A stretch of DNA of 30,009 nucleotides from assembly GCA_900542195.1 (NCBI GenBank), contig UQNA01000034.1:1-30009 (forward strand), written 5' to 3'. The position numbers and the translations under genes were made by a program. Position 1 is the first letter of the stretch; the number at the start of each line of letters is the position of its first letter. The notes under the pieces were generated by a model that saw only the letters and a program-made list of their open reading frames with translations, was not told the DNA's origin and did not search any database. Shown here one piece after another: positions 15,179 through 23,248 of this stretch. Source of the stretch: an uncultured Sutterella sp. GTDB taxonomy: Bacteria > Pseudomonadota > Gammaproteobacteria > Burkholderiales > Burkholderiaceae_F.

Positions 15179-16369
15179 ATGACAATATTAATTAAGCCGG
15201 AACAAATGGCAGAGAGCGCAAAGATCGGCATGGATATCCGTCACAAAATCCATGAAGAACCGGAGCTTGGTCTTTGTTTACATAAAACTCAAGAGAAAAT
15301 AACGAAAGCTCTTGCCTCTTTTTCTTTGAATGAAGTGTATGAGTATGTTGGAGGAAAAGATGTGACCGGCGTAGTTGCTGTTATCCGCGGGACAAAACCA
15401 GGTAAAACCATCGGACTTCGCGCAGACTCCGACGCACTTCCGTTAGAAGAAAAAACCGGCGCTGCTTGGGCAAGTCAAGTCAAAGGAAAGATGCATGCTT
15501 GCGGGCATGACGGGCACGTTGCGACACTTCTGACGCTTTGCCATTATGCAGCACAGCATCGAGATTTTGCGGGAACATTAGTTGCAATTTTCCAGCCCGG
15601 AGAAGAAGGTTTTGCCGGCGCAAAACACATGATTGCTGACGGTTTGGTAGAAAGATTTGGTATCGATGAGTTTTATGCACTTCATGCCGAGCCAAGCCTT
15701 AATCTCGGCGATGTCGGTTTTATTCCTGGATACGCCACTGCAAATGCTGACAAGTTTGAAATCACCTTCAAAGGAAAAGGTGGACACGGCTCTCGGCCTC
15801 ACATGACTAAAGATCCGTTGGTGGCAGCTTGTGAATGTGTATTGGCACTCCAAACGATTGTAGCTAGAAGTGTAGATCCGATGAAAACCGCGGTAGTTTC
15901 TGCCGGATGTATTCAAAGCGGATTTGCAGATGGTCCGAGCGTCGTTCCGCAAGAAGCAAAGATATCGGGAACTGCCAGATCTTTTGAACCGGAAGTTCAG
16001 GAAACAATTATTAGGAGAATGAAGCAGGTTGCAGAAGGAACTGCTCTTGCCAATGGTATGGAGGCCGAAGTTCAGTACACCAAGCTTTATCCGGCGATGT
16101 TTAATACTCCCGAGCTCGTGGAAAAGGCTTCAAGCTATGCTAAAGAATTATTGGGAGAAGAGCGCGTCAAGCAATGGCATAGAACCTGCGGTGGAGAAGA
16201 TTTCTCCTTTATGCTTTTAGCCAAGCCCGGATGTTTGTTCCGTTTGGGAATGAAAGATGAAAACCACTCGGCCAGTGTTCACCATCCTATGTTTGACTTT
16301 AACGACAAAGCGATTTCTGTAGGTGCGGCAACTTTATTGACAATCGCGCTGAACCGCGCAGCTTCTTAA
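15179..16369 (+). CDS. M20-family metal-dependent amidohydrolase (hippurate hydrolase/aminoacylase type)
   Basis: A 396-residue cytoplasmic M20D amidohydrolase of the HipO/IAA-amino-acid hydrolase group. It cleaves amide bonds of N-acyl amino acids or related compounds; the exact substrate is unknown. The metal-binding core is present: HACGHDGH (106-113, Cys108 and His110), GEEG (141-144, general base and metal glutamates), His169, and the small dimerisation domain around GKGGHGSRPH (about 199-208). A late His near HHPMFDF completes the site. The ATG at 15179 is chosen because AGGAG lies eight bases upstream; the open frame extends 13 codons further. It is transcribed away from ispB and converges on dctA. 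Confidence 0.88.
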   Translation: MTILIKPEQMAESAKIGMDIRHKIHEEPELGLCLHKTQEKITKALASFSLNEVYEYVGGKDVTGVVAVIRGTKPGKTIGLRADSDALPLEEKTGAAWASQVKGKMHACGHDGHVATLLTLCHYAAQHRDFAGTLVAIFQPGEEGFAGAKHMIADGLVERFGIDEFYALHAEPSLNLGDVGFIPGYATANADKFEITFKGKGGHGSRPHMTKDPLVAACECVLALQTIVARSVDPMKTAVVSAGCIQSGFADGPSVVPQEAKISGTARSFEPEVQETIIRRMKQVAEGTALANGMEAEVQYTKLYPAMFNTPELVEKASSYAKELLGEERVKQWHRTCGGEDFSFMLLAKPGCLFRLGMKDENHSASVHHPMFDFNDKAISVGAATLLTIALNRAAS

Positions 16370-16381
16370 GACTTTGCATAA

Positions 16382-16409
16382 AGCAAAAGCCGCAAAAGCG
16401 GCCTTTGCT
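16382..16409. terminator. Bidirectional hairpin between amidohydrolase and dctA
   Basis: Arms AGCAAAAGCCGC (16382-16393) and GCGGCCTTTGCT (16398-16409) form a 12-bp stem with one mismatch and an AAAA loop. The A/T-rich lower stem can act as the U tract in either direction, and the site lies exactly between two convergent genes. Confidence 0.75.
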
Positions 16410-16418
16410 GAATAAATA

Positions 16419-17750
16419 TTAGGCTGTAGGTTCTAGGTTTTGTGCTTTTTTGCCTTCGAGAGCTTCCAATGCTTGTTCAGCTAGATGGATGTAAGCCGGG
16501 TGAGTGTGTTTCTTAACGGTTTCCATGTCAGCTTCTTTGACCCAGTTGCCGACTACGATACAGGCAATGCCGTTGCCGATCATGTTGGTAATGGAACGTG
16601 CTTCACTCATGAAACGGTCGATGCCGAGAATCAGCGCCAATCCGGCAACCGGAACATCGCCGAGAGAGGAAAGAGAAGCGGCAAGGACAATGAAGCCGGA
16701 GCCGGTGACGCCGGCAGCTCCCTTACTTGTCAACAGGAGGACTGCAAGAAGAGTCAGCTGCTGGAAGAGCGTCATCTGGATGTCGCAGGCTTGAGCGATA
16801 AACACAGCTGCCATTGTCAAATAAATGGCTGTTCCATCTAGATTGAATGAATAGCCGGTCGGAATAACTAGGCCCACGACGGACTTGCTGATGCCGGCAT
16901 GCTCCATTTTGACCATCATTCTCGGAAGAACGGATTCAGAAGAGGAGGTTCCGAGCACGATGAGAAGTTCGTCTTTGATATATCTCAAATAGTTAATAAG
17001 AGAGAAACCGTGGCTTCTGCAGATAGCTCCGAGAACTCCGAAGATGAAGATGAAACAGGTGAAGTAGAAAGCACCCATTAGTTTGGCCAGAGGAAGTAGG
17101 GAAGCGATACCATACTTGCCAATGGTGAAAGCCATTGCGCCGAATGCGCCGATAGGGGCAACTTTCATGATCCAGCCGACTATCAAGAAAAGAATTTTCG
17201 AGGTTTTGTCAATTAATTGGAAAAGCTGAGATTTCTGGCCGCCCATTTTTTGTAAGGCAAAACCAAAAAGAATAGAGAAGAATAAGACCTGAAGAATGTC
17301 TCCGGATGCAAAGGCACCTGCTACTGTTGACGGAATGATATTCATAAAGAAGTCAACGGTAGAGTGGGTAGAAGCATGCTGGGTGTAGGCGGAGACGGCC
17401 GACATATCTAAAGTGGCCGGATTGACATGCATCCCTGACCCGGGGGAGAGGAGGTTGACCATCAATAAGCCGATTATCAGAGCGAAGGTAGATACCACTT
17501 CAAAGTACAGAAGAGCATAGCCACCGACACGGCCGACTTTTTTCATGTCTTCCATTCCGGCAATACCAATAACAACGGTACAGAAAATTACCGGAGCAAT
17601 GATCATTTTGATTAATTTGATGAAGCCGTCGCCAAGAGGTTTCATCTGGGCACCAAGCTCGGGGTAAAAATATCCCAAAAGAACGCCGATAATGATGGCG
17701 CAAATAACTTGGAAGTACAGGGTTTTATATAAAGGTCTTCTACTTCTCAT
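16419..17750 (-). CDS. dctA: C4-dicarboxylate:cation symporter DctA
   Basis: A 443-residue member of the dicarboxylate/amino acid:cation symporter family (about eight membrane helices plus two re-entrant loops), importing succinate, fumarate and malate with protons or sodium. Family markers are the serine-rich hairpin GTSSSESVLPRM, the helix TGYSFNLDGTAIYLTMAAVFIAQA, SKGAAGVTGSGF and the transport motif RFMSEARSITNMIGNG. The last is the dicarboxylate-type variant, with Arg at the site that distinguishes DctA from glutamate carriers. AAGGG sits five bases before the ATG. It is read divergently from the ferric-reductase-like gene across a long A+T-rich region. With fumC in the window it supports C4-dicarboxylate use. 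Confidence 0.93.
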   Translation of the reverse strand: MRSRRPLYKTLYFQVICAIIIGVLLGYFYPELGAQMKPLGDGFIKLIKMIIAPVIFCTVVIGIAGMEDMKKVGRVGGYALLYFEVVSTFALIIGLLMVNLLSPGSGMHVNPATLDMSAVSAYTQHASTHSTVDFFMNIIPSTVAGAFASGDILQVLFFSILFGFALQKMGGQKSQLFQLIDKTSKILFLIVGWIMKVAPIGAFGAMAFTIGKYGIASLLPLAKLMGAFYFTCFIFIFGVLGAICRSHGFSLINYLRYIKDELLIVLGTSSSESVLPRMMVKMEHAGISKSVVGLVIPTGYSFNLDGTAIYLTMAAVFIAQACDIQMTLFQQLTLLAVLLLTSKGAAGVTGSGFIVLAASLSSLGDVPVAGLALILGIDRFMSEARSITNMIGNGIACIVVGNWVKEADMETVKKHTHPAYIHLAEQALEALEGKKAQNLEPTA

Positions 17751-18527
17751 ATAGCCCTTCTTTCGTTAAGTTGATGGGGTTGAAAGTTGCGCTTTCAAAA
17801 AAATAATAGAAGAAAATATAGGTATCTCCTCTATGGGTTAGATAGAAAATTAATAGTTTCTTACTTCTTTTAGAGAATAGTTGTAGAGGTTTACCCTGAC
17901 AAATAATTAAAAAAATTCCCTGAAATAGTTTGACGCTCAGTTAATTTCTGAGTAAACGAACCGGTCGTTAAGACGAAGAATTTAGGCTCTTTTAAAATTG
18001 TATTTAGTTGTTAAATCTTGCTTATTGTGAAATTATTTTTGTATTATGAAATAATATTCATTCAATGCAAAATATTTCGCATATAAAGTAAAAAATAAAT
18101 TCTTAGCGGATATGACTGGAGAACTCTCAGTTTGGATAGTTATTCCTCAGCTAGATTTGCAGCTTTCGTCAGATTACTTTGCCGTCTTTCTTTTCCTGCC
18201 AGCTGTGTTCAACTACCTGATTACTGGAAGAAAAATAGAAAAATGTTTGCTCCGGAGTGAAGGAACAATTTCTTTCGCAAATTCCTGTGAGGCAAAAGAT
18301 TAATTTGAGTTTGGAAGATTTTTGAATGCACTATTGCTAGGTGAATTGAACGTGAACCATCAAAGTATGAATTATTAAGTATCAGAAGTGCCTTAATTGT
18401 TTTGCTTGGAAAATTTACGGAACCAAACAATTTTAAAAATTTTCAAACAAATGGCTGATGAAAGACTTTGAATTCAAGGATTCCCATTCTTAAACTTGAA
18501 TTGAAGACGTTTTGCAAGGAAAGAAAA
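17751..18527. other. 777-bp A+T-rich divergent intergenic region
   Basis: This gap separates divergent dctA and the membrane flavocytochrome gene and should hold promoters for both, but no clear -35/-10 pair can be picked by eye. A short hairpin (GAAAG/CTTTC, about 17783-17797) lies in the dctA leader. An 18-bp near-palindrome is at 18065-18082. A possible 63-codon frame with one hydrophobic stretch runs from 18112 to 18303 on the plus strand with only a weak ribosome site; it is not called as a gene. No tRNA, repeat array or mobile element was seen. Confidence 0.6.
18065..18082. promoter_or_regulatory. Near-palindrome, candidate operator
   Basis: ATGCAAAATATTTCGCAT reads almost the same on both strands; only one symmetrical pair (positions 5 and 14) breaks the symmetry. 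It lies between divergent dctA and the flavocytochrome gene, a typical place for a dimeric regulator. The regulator is not identifiable from sequence alone, and A+T-rich DNA produces palindromes by chance. Confidence 0.35.
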
Positions 18528-19817
18528 ATGATACTTACCTCAATTCTGACCGTTTCACTTTTCATTTTTTGGATTCTTGGCTTGTGGTGTTTTCTGCCGA
18601 GCTTTGACGGCCGCTCCTATACTCATGAGATTTTTTACATCACAGGTGCAATTGCTTGGTTGTGGATGGCCATTTGTCTTGTCATCGCTGCTCGTCCGTC
18701 TTGGATTGAAAAGGTCTTTCGCTCTCCGATCGACAGATTGTATGTTTTTCACAAATGGCTCGGTTTTGCAGCCGTTGCAATGGCCTTTGTACACTACTTT
18801 GTAAAAGACATTTTCGGTCCGATTTTAAGACTTATCTGGACGCTTCCAAAACCACCGAAAAAAGAGGTGCTAGCTGATCCGGCTTTTTGGGATTTGGTGT
18901 GGTCTATGAGCCGAACTGTGGCAAAAGAGTCTTCCGTATGGCTTACATGGATAGCTTTGATTCTTGTACTTCTTTGTCTAACGAAGAAGATTCCTTATAA
19001 ACGCTGGCTAAAAATCCACTCTATTTTTGCGTGGGTCTTCATATTTCTGAGTTTGCATTCTCTGCGCTTGATGAAAGTGTCCGATTTTTACATGCCGTTT
19101 GGTTTAAGTATCGTGGCGATTACGGTCGTGGGATTATGGGCAAGCATCAACCTCTTAAGAAAGGGACCCGGTTGGCAAAAAAAGATGAAAGCAAGCGTTA
19201 CTTCCATCTTAGAAGTTGGCAGCGACTGCATTCGTCTTGAAATGAAAACTCCTTTGGGTAAAGAGGTTCTGCCGGGACAGTTTTTGTTTGTGCATCTCCC
19301 CGGAGATGAAGGCCATCCGTTTTCTATTGCGGAATTTAACAATGACGAAGTAACACTGTGGATTAAGAAGTCAGGCGACTTTACCAATTCCCTCTTAGAG
19401 AGACTGCGTACCGGAGATATTGTCGAGGTAGAAGGTCCTTGGGGAGAATTTATCCCGATTTTTTCGAAAGAGCCACAGTCATGGTGTGCCGCCGGAATAG
19501 GAATTGCGCCTTTTAATGCATGGCTCAAAGCAGCAGCCAAGAATAAACATGGTTCGATCACACTTTTTTGGACCGTTAAAGATCAAAGAACTGCGCCTTT
19601 TGCAGAGGCTGTGCGTAAGGCAGCACAGGAAGCTAACGTTCATCTAATGCTGATTGACAAAAGTCAGGCCAGACTTACGGTGAAGCAAATCATGCAAGAT
19701 AAACCGGAATTTGTAGCTTTTTGCGGACTCGCATTGCTTCAAAAGCAGCTGAGGAATGAAAATTATTCGAAAAATCTCATAATCAAACATGAAGTCTTCA
19801 ACTGGCGTGACATTTAA
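18528..19817 (+). CDS. Ferric reductase-like membrane flavocytochrome (FRD/NOX family)
   Basis: A 429-residue protein with an N-terminal ferric-reductase transmembrane domain (about six helices, residues 5-210) fused to a C-terminal FAD/NAD(P)H oxidoreductase module. Two His pairs, His75/His89 and His164/His177, each separated by 13 residues across helices, are the expected ligands for two stacked b hemes. HPFSIAE (263-269) binds FAD, and AAGIGIAPFNAW (321-332) is the nucleotide-binding glycine motif. It would pass electrons from NAD(P)H across the inner membrane to ferric iron or another periplasmic acceptor. AAGGA seven bases before the ATG sets the start, removing 20 codons of an upstream open frame. 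The true acceptor (iron, copper, oxygen or quinone) is unknown. Confidence 0.85.
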   Translation: MILTSILTVSLFIFWILGLWCFLPSFDGRSYTHEIFYITGAIAWLWMAICLVIAARPSWIEKVFRSPIDRLYVFHKWLGFAAVAMAFVHYFVKDIFGPILRLIWTLPKPPKKEVLADPAFWDLVWSMSRTVAKESSVWLTWIALILVLLCLTKKIPYKRWLKIHSIFAWVFIFLSLHSLRLMKVSDFYMPFGLSIVAITVVGLWASINLLRKGPGWQKKMKASVTSILEVGSDCIRLEMKTPLGKEVLPGQFLFVHLPGDEGHPFSIAEFNNDEVTLWIKKSGDFTNSLLERLRTGDIVEVEGPWGEFIPIFSKEPQSWCAAGIGIAPFNAWLKAAAKNKHGSITLFWTVKDQRTAPFAEAVRKAAQEANVHLMLIDKSQARLTVKQIMQDKPEFVAFCGLALLQKQLRNENYSKNLIIKHEVFNWRDI

Positions 19818-19969
19818 ATATCGGCAGAAAGAAGCTTTTTGGATAAGGCCGCCGACGGACTGATTTCTCCAAATATCTCTGGGACATGGACAGACTCAGA
19901 TTTTTATATTTTGTTTCTAGTGGATTTCTTGAGGTGCTAAGGCTTTTTTCTATTTTTTAACTTTAATGT

Positions 19970-19998
19970 TTGATTTGAGAGGAAAGTTGTGTAATAAT
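19970..19998 (+). promoter_or_regulatory. Probable promoter of rplU-rpmA
   Basis: TTGATT (19970-19975) and AATAAT (19993-19998) are spaced by 17 bases in the 261-bp gap before rplU and leave a leader of about 75 bases. The hexamers fit the housekeeping sigma-factor consensus moderately well. The call rests on eye inspection. Confidence 0.45.
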
Positions 19999-20078
19999 CG
20001 CACGTTCCACGAATTACTCTTTTACCACACAAAAAGGCTTCAGCAGATCGTGGACTGCATTGAAGTGAAGAGGTTTTT

Positions 20079-20390
20079 ATGTACGCAATTATTAAGACCG
20101 GCGGCAAACAGTACACTGTTGCTGTTGGCGATAAGCTCCGCGTCGAGTCCTTGGCCGGAGAAGTAGGTTCCCAGATCGAACTTACACAGGTTCTCGCTAT
20201 TAAAGATGACGCTGGTATGAAAGTTGGCGCTCCTACAATCGAAGGCGCAGCAGTTAAAGCAACTATTGTCGCCAATGGCCGTCATGAAAAAGTTCGTATT
20301 TTCAAGTTCCGTCGCCGTAAACACTCCATCAAGAGTGCCGGTCACCGTCAGAACTACACAGAACTCAAGATTGATGAGATTTCTGCTTAA
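20079..20390 (+). CDS. rplU: Large ribosomal subunit protein L21
   Basis: A complete 103-residue bL21 (MYAIIKTGGKQYTVAVGDKLRVE at the start is diagnostic). It is a 23S rRNA-binding protein of the 50S subunit. The C-terminal RRRKHSIKSAGHRQNYTELKI, rich in basic residues, is the rRNA-contact segment of the family. AGAGG lies upstream of the ATG. It begins the rplU-rpmA unit, followed 26 bases later by rpmA, as in most bacteria. Length is normal for the family and nothing is unusual. Confidence 0.98.
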   Translation: MYAIIKTGGKQYTVAVGDKLRVESLAGEVGSQIELTQVLAIKDDAGMKVGAPTIEGAAVKATIVANGRHEKVRIFKFRRRKHSIKSAGHRQNYTELKIDEISA

Positions 20391-20416
20391 TTGATTTTTG
20401 ATAAGAGGTATTTGAA

Positions 20417-20677
20417 ATGGCACATAAGAAAGGTGGCGGTTCCACAAGAAACGGTCGCGACTCCAATGCACAGCGCTTGGGCGTTAAGGTTTTCGGTTCA
20501 CAGATGATCAAGCCGGGCGCAATCATCGTCCGTCAGCGCGGCACAAACTTCCATGCCGGTGAAAATGTAGGCATGGGCCGTGATCACACTTTATTCGCAA
20601 AGGCTGAAGGTAAGGTTGAATTCGTAGTTCACGGTCGCCTTAACCGTCATTATGTGAATGTTGTTCCTGTAGCTTAA
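20417..20677 (+). CDS. rpmA: Large ribosomal subunit protein L27
   Basis: A complete 86-residue bL27 (MAHKKGGGSTRNGRDSN then RLGVK). Its flexible N-terminus reaches the peptidyl-transferase centre of the 50S subunit. The N-terminus has no cleavable extension of the Firmicutes type, consistent with a proteobacterium. AAGAGGT seven bases upstream of the ATG is a good ribosome site. It is co-transcribed with rplU and followed by a strong terminator, so obgE needs its own promoter or read-through. Confidence 0.98.
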   Translation: MAHKKGGGSTRNGRDSNAQRLGVKVFGSQMIKPGAIIVRQRGTNFHAGENVGMGRDHTLFAKAEGKVEFVVHGRLNRHYVNVVPVA

Positions 20678-20978
20678 TCTCAGGTTCGGCTTTGAAACCT
20701 CATTCCTTAGTTGGTCTGAGGTTTTTGTTTTTCTTGGAGGTTCTTTTGCAGGCCTCCTTTTTATTTTCCACTATTTCTTTCTGGTAGTGCTGCAATAATC
20801 TTGTCTGGACCATTCGAGCGGCATTGCTTCGGACTGTTATAGATCTTCCTCCAAAACCGTTGTCTCTCCTCTTTTTCCGGAACCTGTGTGCACTAGAGTA
20901 GGCAGAAGTTAGGAGGTGCGTCCCATTTTTTGACTATCATTGAGAAATCGTTAAGCATATTAGAAAATTTGTTAAATC
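20678..20978. other. 301-bp rpmA-obgE intergenic region
   Basis: Apart from the terminators near its start, this region holds an AGGAGG at 20911-20916 that is about 60 bases from the obgE ATG and serves no visible gene (the nearest start gives only a five-codon frame). A TTGACT at 20930-20935 could be a -35 element, but no good -10 follows at the usual distance. Nothing else was recognised. Confidence 0.5.
20695..20732 (+). terminator. Rho-independent terminator after rpmA
   Basis: AAACCTCA (20695-20702) pairs with TGAGGTTT (20717-20724) across a 14-base loop and is followed by TTGTTTTT. A weaker second hairpin (GGAGG 20736-20740, CCTCC 20753-20757) followed by TTTTTATTTT lies just beyond and may act as a back-up. 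Confidence 0.8.
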
Positions 20979-22082
20979 ATGAAATTCGTTGATGAAGCAA
21001 GAATAGAAGTTAAAGCCGGAAAGGGCGGCAACGGCGTTGCCTCTTTTAGAAGAGAGAAATTTATTCCGAAAGGAGGTCCGGACGGTGGAGACGGAGGTCG
21101 AGGCGGTTCCATTTATGCGGTCGCCGACAGAAATATCAATACTCTTATCGATTATCGCTACACCAGAAAATTCTTGGCTAAAAACGGAGAAAATGGTCGC
21201 GGAAGTGACTGCTACGGCAAAGGTGCACCTGATATTGAACTGAAAGTTCCCGTTGGGACGGTTATTACAGATAAAAACACAGGTGAAGTTATTGCTGACT
21301 TAGATAGAAACGGACAGCGGGCTCTCCTTGCAAAAGGAGGAAAGGGCGGACTCGGCAATTTGCACTTCAAATCTTCAACAAACCGCGCTCCTCGCCAATG
21401 CACACCGGGAGAGCCCGGGGAAGAAAGAGAACTCAACCTTGAGCTGAGAGTTCTTGCCGACGTCGGCCTATTGGGTTTGCCGAATGCAGGAAAATCTACC
21501 TTGATTTCCGCAGTTTCTAATGCAAAACCAAAGATTGCTGATTATCCGTTTACTACTTTGCATCCGCATTTGGGTGTTGTCAGAGTTGGTCCGGAAACAA
21601 GCTTTGTTATTGCAGATATTCCCGGATTAATCGAAGGTGCCTCCGAGGGTGCCGGTTTGGGACATCTCTTCCTGAGACACTTATCTAGAACCAGCCTGCT
21701 TTTGCACGTTATCGATGTTGCTCCTGTTGATGAAACTACTGATCCAATAGCAGCCGCCCGTGCCATCGTTAAAGAACTTTATAATTTCGATCCGGCTTTG
21801 GCTGATAAACCTCGTTGGTTGGTACTTAATAAGATGGACTTAGTGCCCGAAGACGAGAGAGAAGATGTCATTGCCAAGTACCGCAGGGAATTCGGTGATG
21901 AAACACCTATTTTCCCGATTTCAGCTGCTACCAGAGAAGGCTGTGACACTTTAGTTAAAGCTATCTCCGAGGATTTGCAGCAACAGCGGCAGATGCTAAT
22001 CGAAGACTCCGAGCCTGTCATCGATGATTTCGATGAAGATGAGGAGAATGCTCAAGAAATCGAAGGCGATGAAAGAAAATAA
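20979..22082 (+). CDS. obgE: Obg-family GTPase ObgE/CgtA
   Basis: A 367-residue Obg GTPase involved in 50S subunit assembly and stress control. The N-terminal glycine-rich Obg fold spans about 1-158 (GKGGNG, GGPDGGDGGRGGS). The GTPase domain has G1 GLPNAGKST (166-174), DIPG (213-216), NKMD (284-287) and SAA (315-317). The C-terminal tail is acidic (DDFDEDEEN), as in many proteobacterial ObgE. Its last 14 bases overlap the proB start, so the two are translationally linked. No convincing Shine-Dalgarno precedes the ATG (upstream bases are A+T-rich), which is odd for a well-expressed gene. The start is nonetheless fixed by the conserved MKFVDEA. Confidence 0.97.
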   Translation: MKFVDEARIEVKAGKGGNGVASFRREKFIPKGGPDGGDGGRGGSIYAVADRNINTLIDYRYTRKFLAKNGENGRGSDCYGKGAPDIELKVPVGTVITDKNTGEVIADLDRNGQRALLAKGGKGGLGNLHFKSSTNRAPRQCTPGEPGEERELNLELRVLADVGLLGLPNAGKSTLISAVSNAKPKIADYPFTTLHPHLGVVRVGPETSFVIADIPGLIEGASEGAGLGHLFLRHLSRTSLLLHVIDVAPVDETTDPIAAARAIVKELYNFDPALADKPRWLVLNKMDLVPEDEREDVIAKYRREFGDETPIFPISAATREGCDTLVKAISEDLQQQRQMLIEDSEPVIDDFDEDEENAQEIEGDERK

Positions 22083-23205
22083 AGAGATCTGGGAAAAAGC
22101 TAAAAGAATCGTAGTCAAAATAGGGTCCTCCCTTGTTACCAACGAGGGTAAAGGGGTGGACCAAGAGGCTATTAATCGTTGGGTCAGTCAGTTCAGACAT
22201 CTGCAGGAACAGGGTAAGGAAGTTATCCTGGTGAGCTCCGGCGCTATTGCTGAAGGCGTCGTCAGATTAGGCTTTGAAAAACGGCCAACGGAAATTCATG
22301 AATTGCAGGCTTGTGCAGCTGTAGGCCAAATGGGTTTAGCCCATGCGTATGAGAAGTGTTTTGCTGCTCACGACCTGGTTGCAGCTCAATTGCTTCTTAC
22401 CCATGCTGACTTAGCCAACCGTGAACGCTATCTGAATGCTCGTCACACGCTTCTAGCCCTTTTGAAACTCAAAGCAGTTCCTATTATCAACGAGAACGAT
22501 ACTGTCATCACCGACGAAATTAAGGTCGGAGATAACGACACTTTAGGGGCTCTGACGACCAACTTGGTAGACGCCGATATTCTGGTTATTTTGACTGACC
22601 AGGAAGGTATGTTTACCGCTGATCCGCGCAATGATCCGAATGCAGAACTGATTTCACGTGCTGCAGCCGGCTCTGCCGATTTGGAATCTATGGCAGGCGG
22701 AGCAGGATCTTCTATCGGAAAAGGCGGAATGCTGACTAAAATTTTGGCCGCAAAGCGTGCCGCTAGAAGCGGGGCGTCAACCGTTATTGTCAGCGGTAGA
22801 ATTCCGGATGTTTTGGTCCGCTTGTCTGAAGGTGAATCCTTAGGGACCTTGTTAGTAAGCGAATCAGAACCTCTTTCAGCGCGCCGGCAATGGATGGCAG
22901 ACCATCTTCAGCTCAAAGGTTACTGCGTGATCGATGAAGGCGCAGTTCAAGCCATCAGAAAAGGCAAGAGCCTCCTGCCGATCGGTGTGAAATCCGTTCA
23001 AGGAGAATTTTTGAAAGGCGAGGTTATTTCTTGTTTTGATCAAGAAGGCAAAGAGGTTGCCAGAGGCCTTTCGAATTTCTCAGCCGAGACTGCAAGAAAG
23101 CTGAAAGGAAAACACAGTACCGAAATTGAAGAGACTGTCGGTTATATCGAACGGCAGGAACTTATTCACCACGACAATATGGTTGTAATCCAGCCAGCGA
23201 ATTAA
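22069..23205 (+). CDS. proB: Glutamate 5-kinase
   Basis: A 378-residue glutamate 5-kinase, the first enzyme of proline synthesis, phosphorylating glutamate with ATP in the cytoplasm. The amino-acid kinase domain opens with RIVVKIGSSLVTNEG and contains VSSGAIAEG, NENDTV, FGDND-like VGDNDTLGA and GKGGMLTKI. A C-terminal PUA domain covers about 280-378, so it is the long bacterial form. The ATG at 22069 lies within the end of obgE and has GAAGG just upstream. The open frame extends 15 codons further without support. The gene converges on rppH 16 bases away. ProA, its usual partner, is not in this window. Confidence 0.96.
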   Translation: MKENKEIWEKAKRIVVKIGSSLVTNEGKGVDQEAINRWVSQFRHLQEQGKEVILVSSGAIAEGVVRLGFEKRPTEIHELQACAAVGQMGLAHAYEKCFAAHDLVAAQLLLTHADLANRERYLNARHTLLALLKLKAVPIINENDTVITDEIKVGDNDTLGALTTNLVDADILVILTDQEGMFTADPRNDPNAELISRAAAGSADLESMAGGAGSSIGKGGMLTKILAAKRAARSGASTVIVSGRIPDVLVRLSEGESLGTLLVSESEPLSARRQWMADHLQLKGYCVIDEGAVQAIRKGKSLLPIGVKSVQGEFLKGEVISCFDQEGKEVARGLSNFSAETARKLKGKHSTEIEETVGYIERQELIHHDNMVVIQPAN

Positions 23206-23214
23206 TCTTCATTG

Positions 23215-23248
23215 GAAGGCACTATCTGCGGAAACGGGAAGTGCCTTC
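23215..23248. terminator. Hairpin at proB/rppH convergence
   Basis: GAAGGCACT (23215-23223) and AGTGCCTTC (23240-23248) form a perfect 9-bp stem with a 16-base loop. The right arm and loop lie inside the rppH coding end. No T tract follows in either direction, so it is a weak intrinsic terminator or a stem that protects mRNA ends. Confidence 0.5.

Noticed and set aside
17751..18527. Sigma-54 promoter for dctA
   Set aside because: Such promoters control dctA in some bacteria, but no GG-N10-GC element of the right form was found by eye on the minus strand.
20040..20471. 143-codon minus-strand frame across rplU and rpmA
   Set aside because: Antisense to two unmistakable ribosomal protein genes with no recognisable domain.
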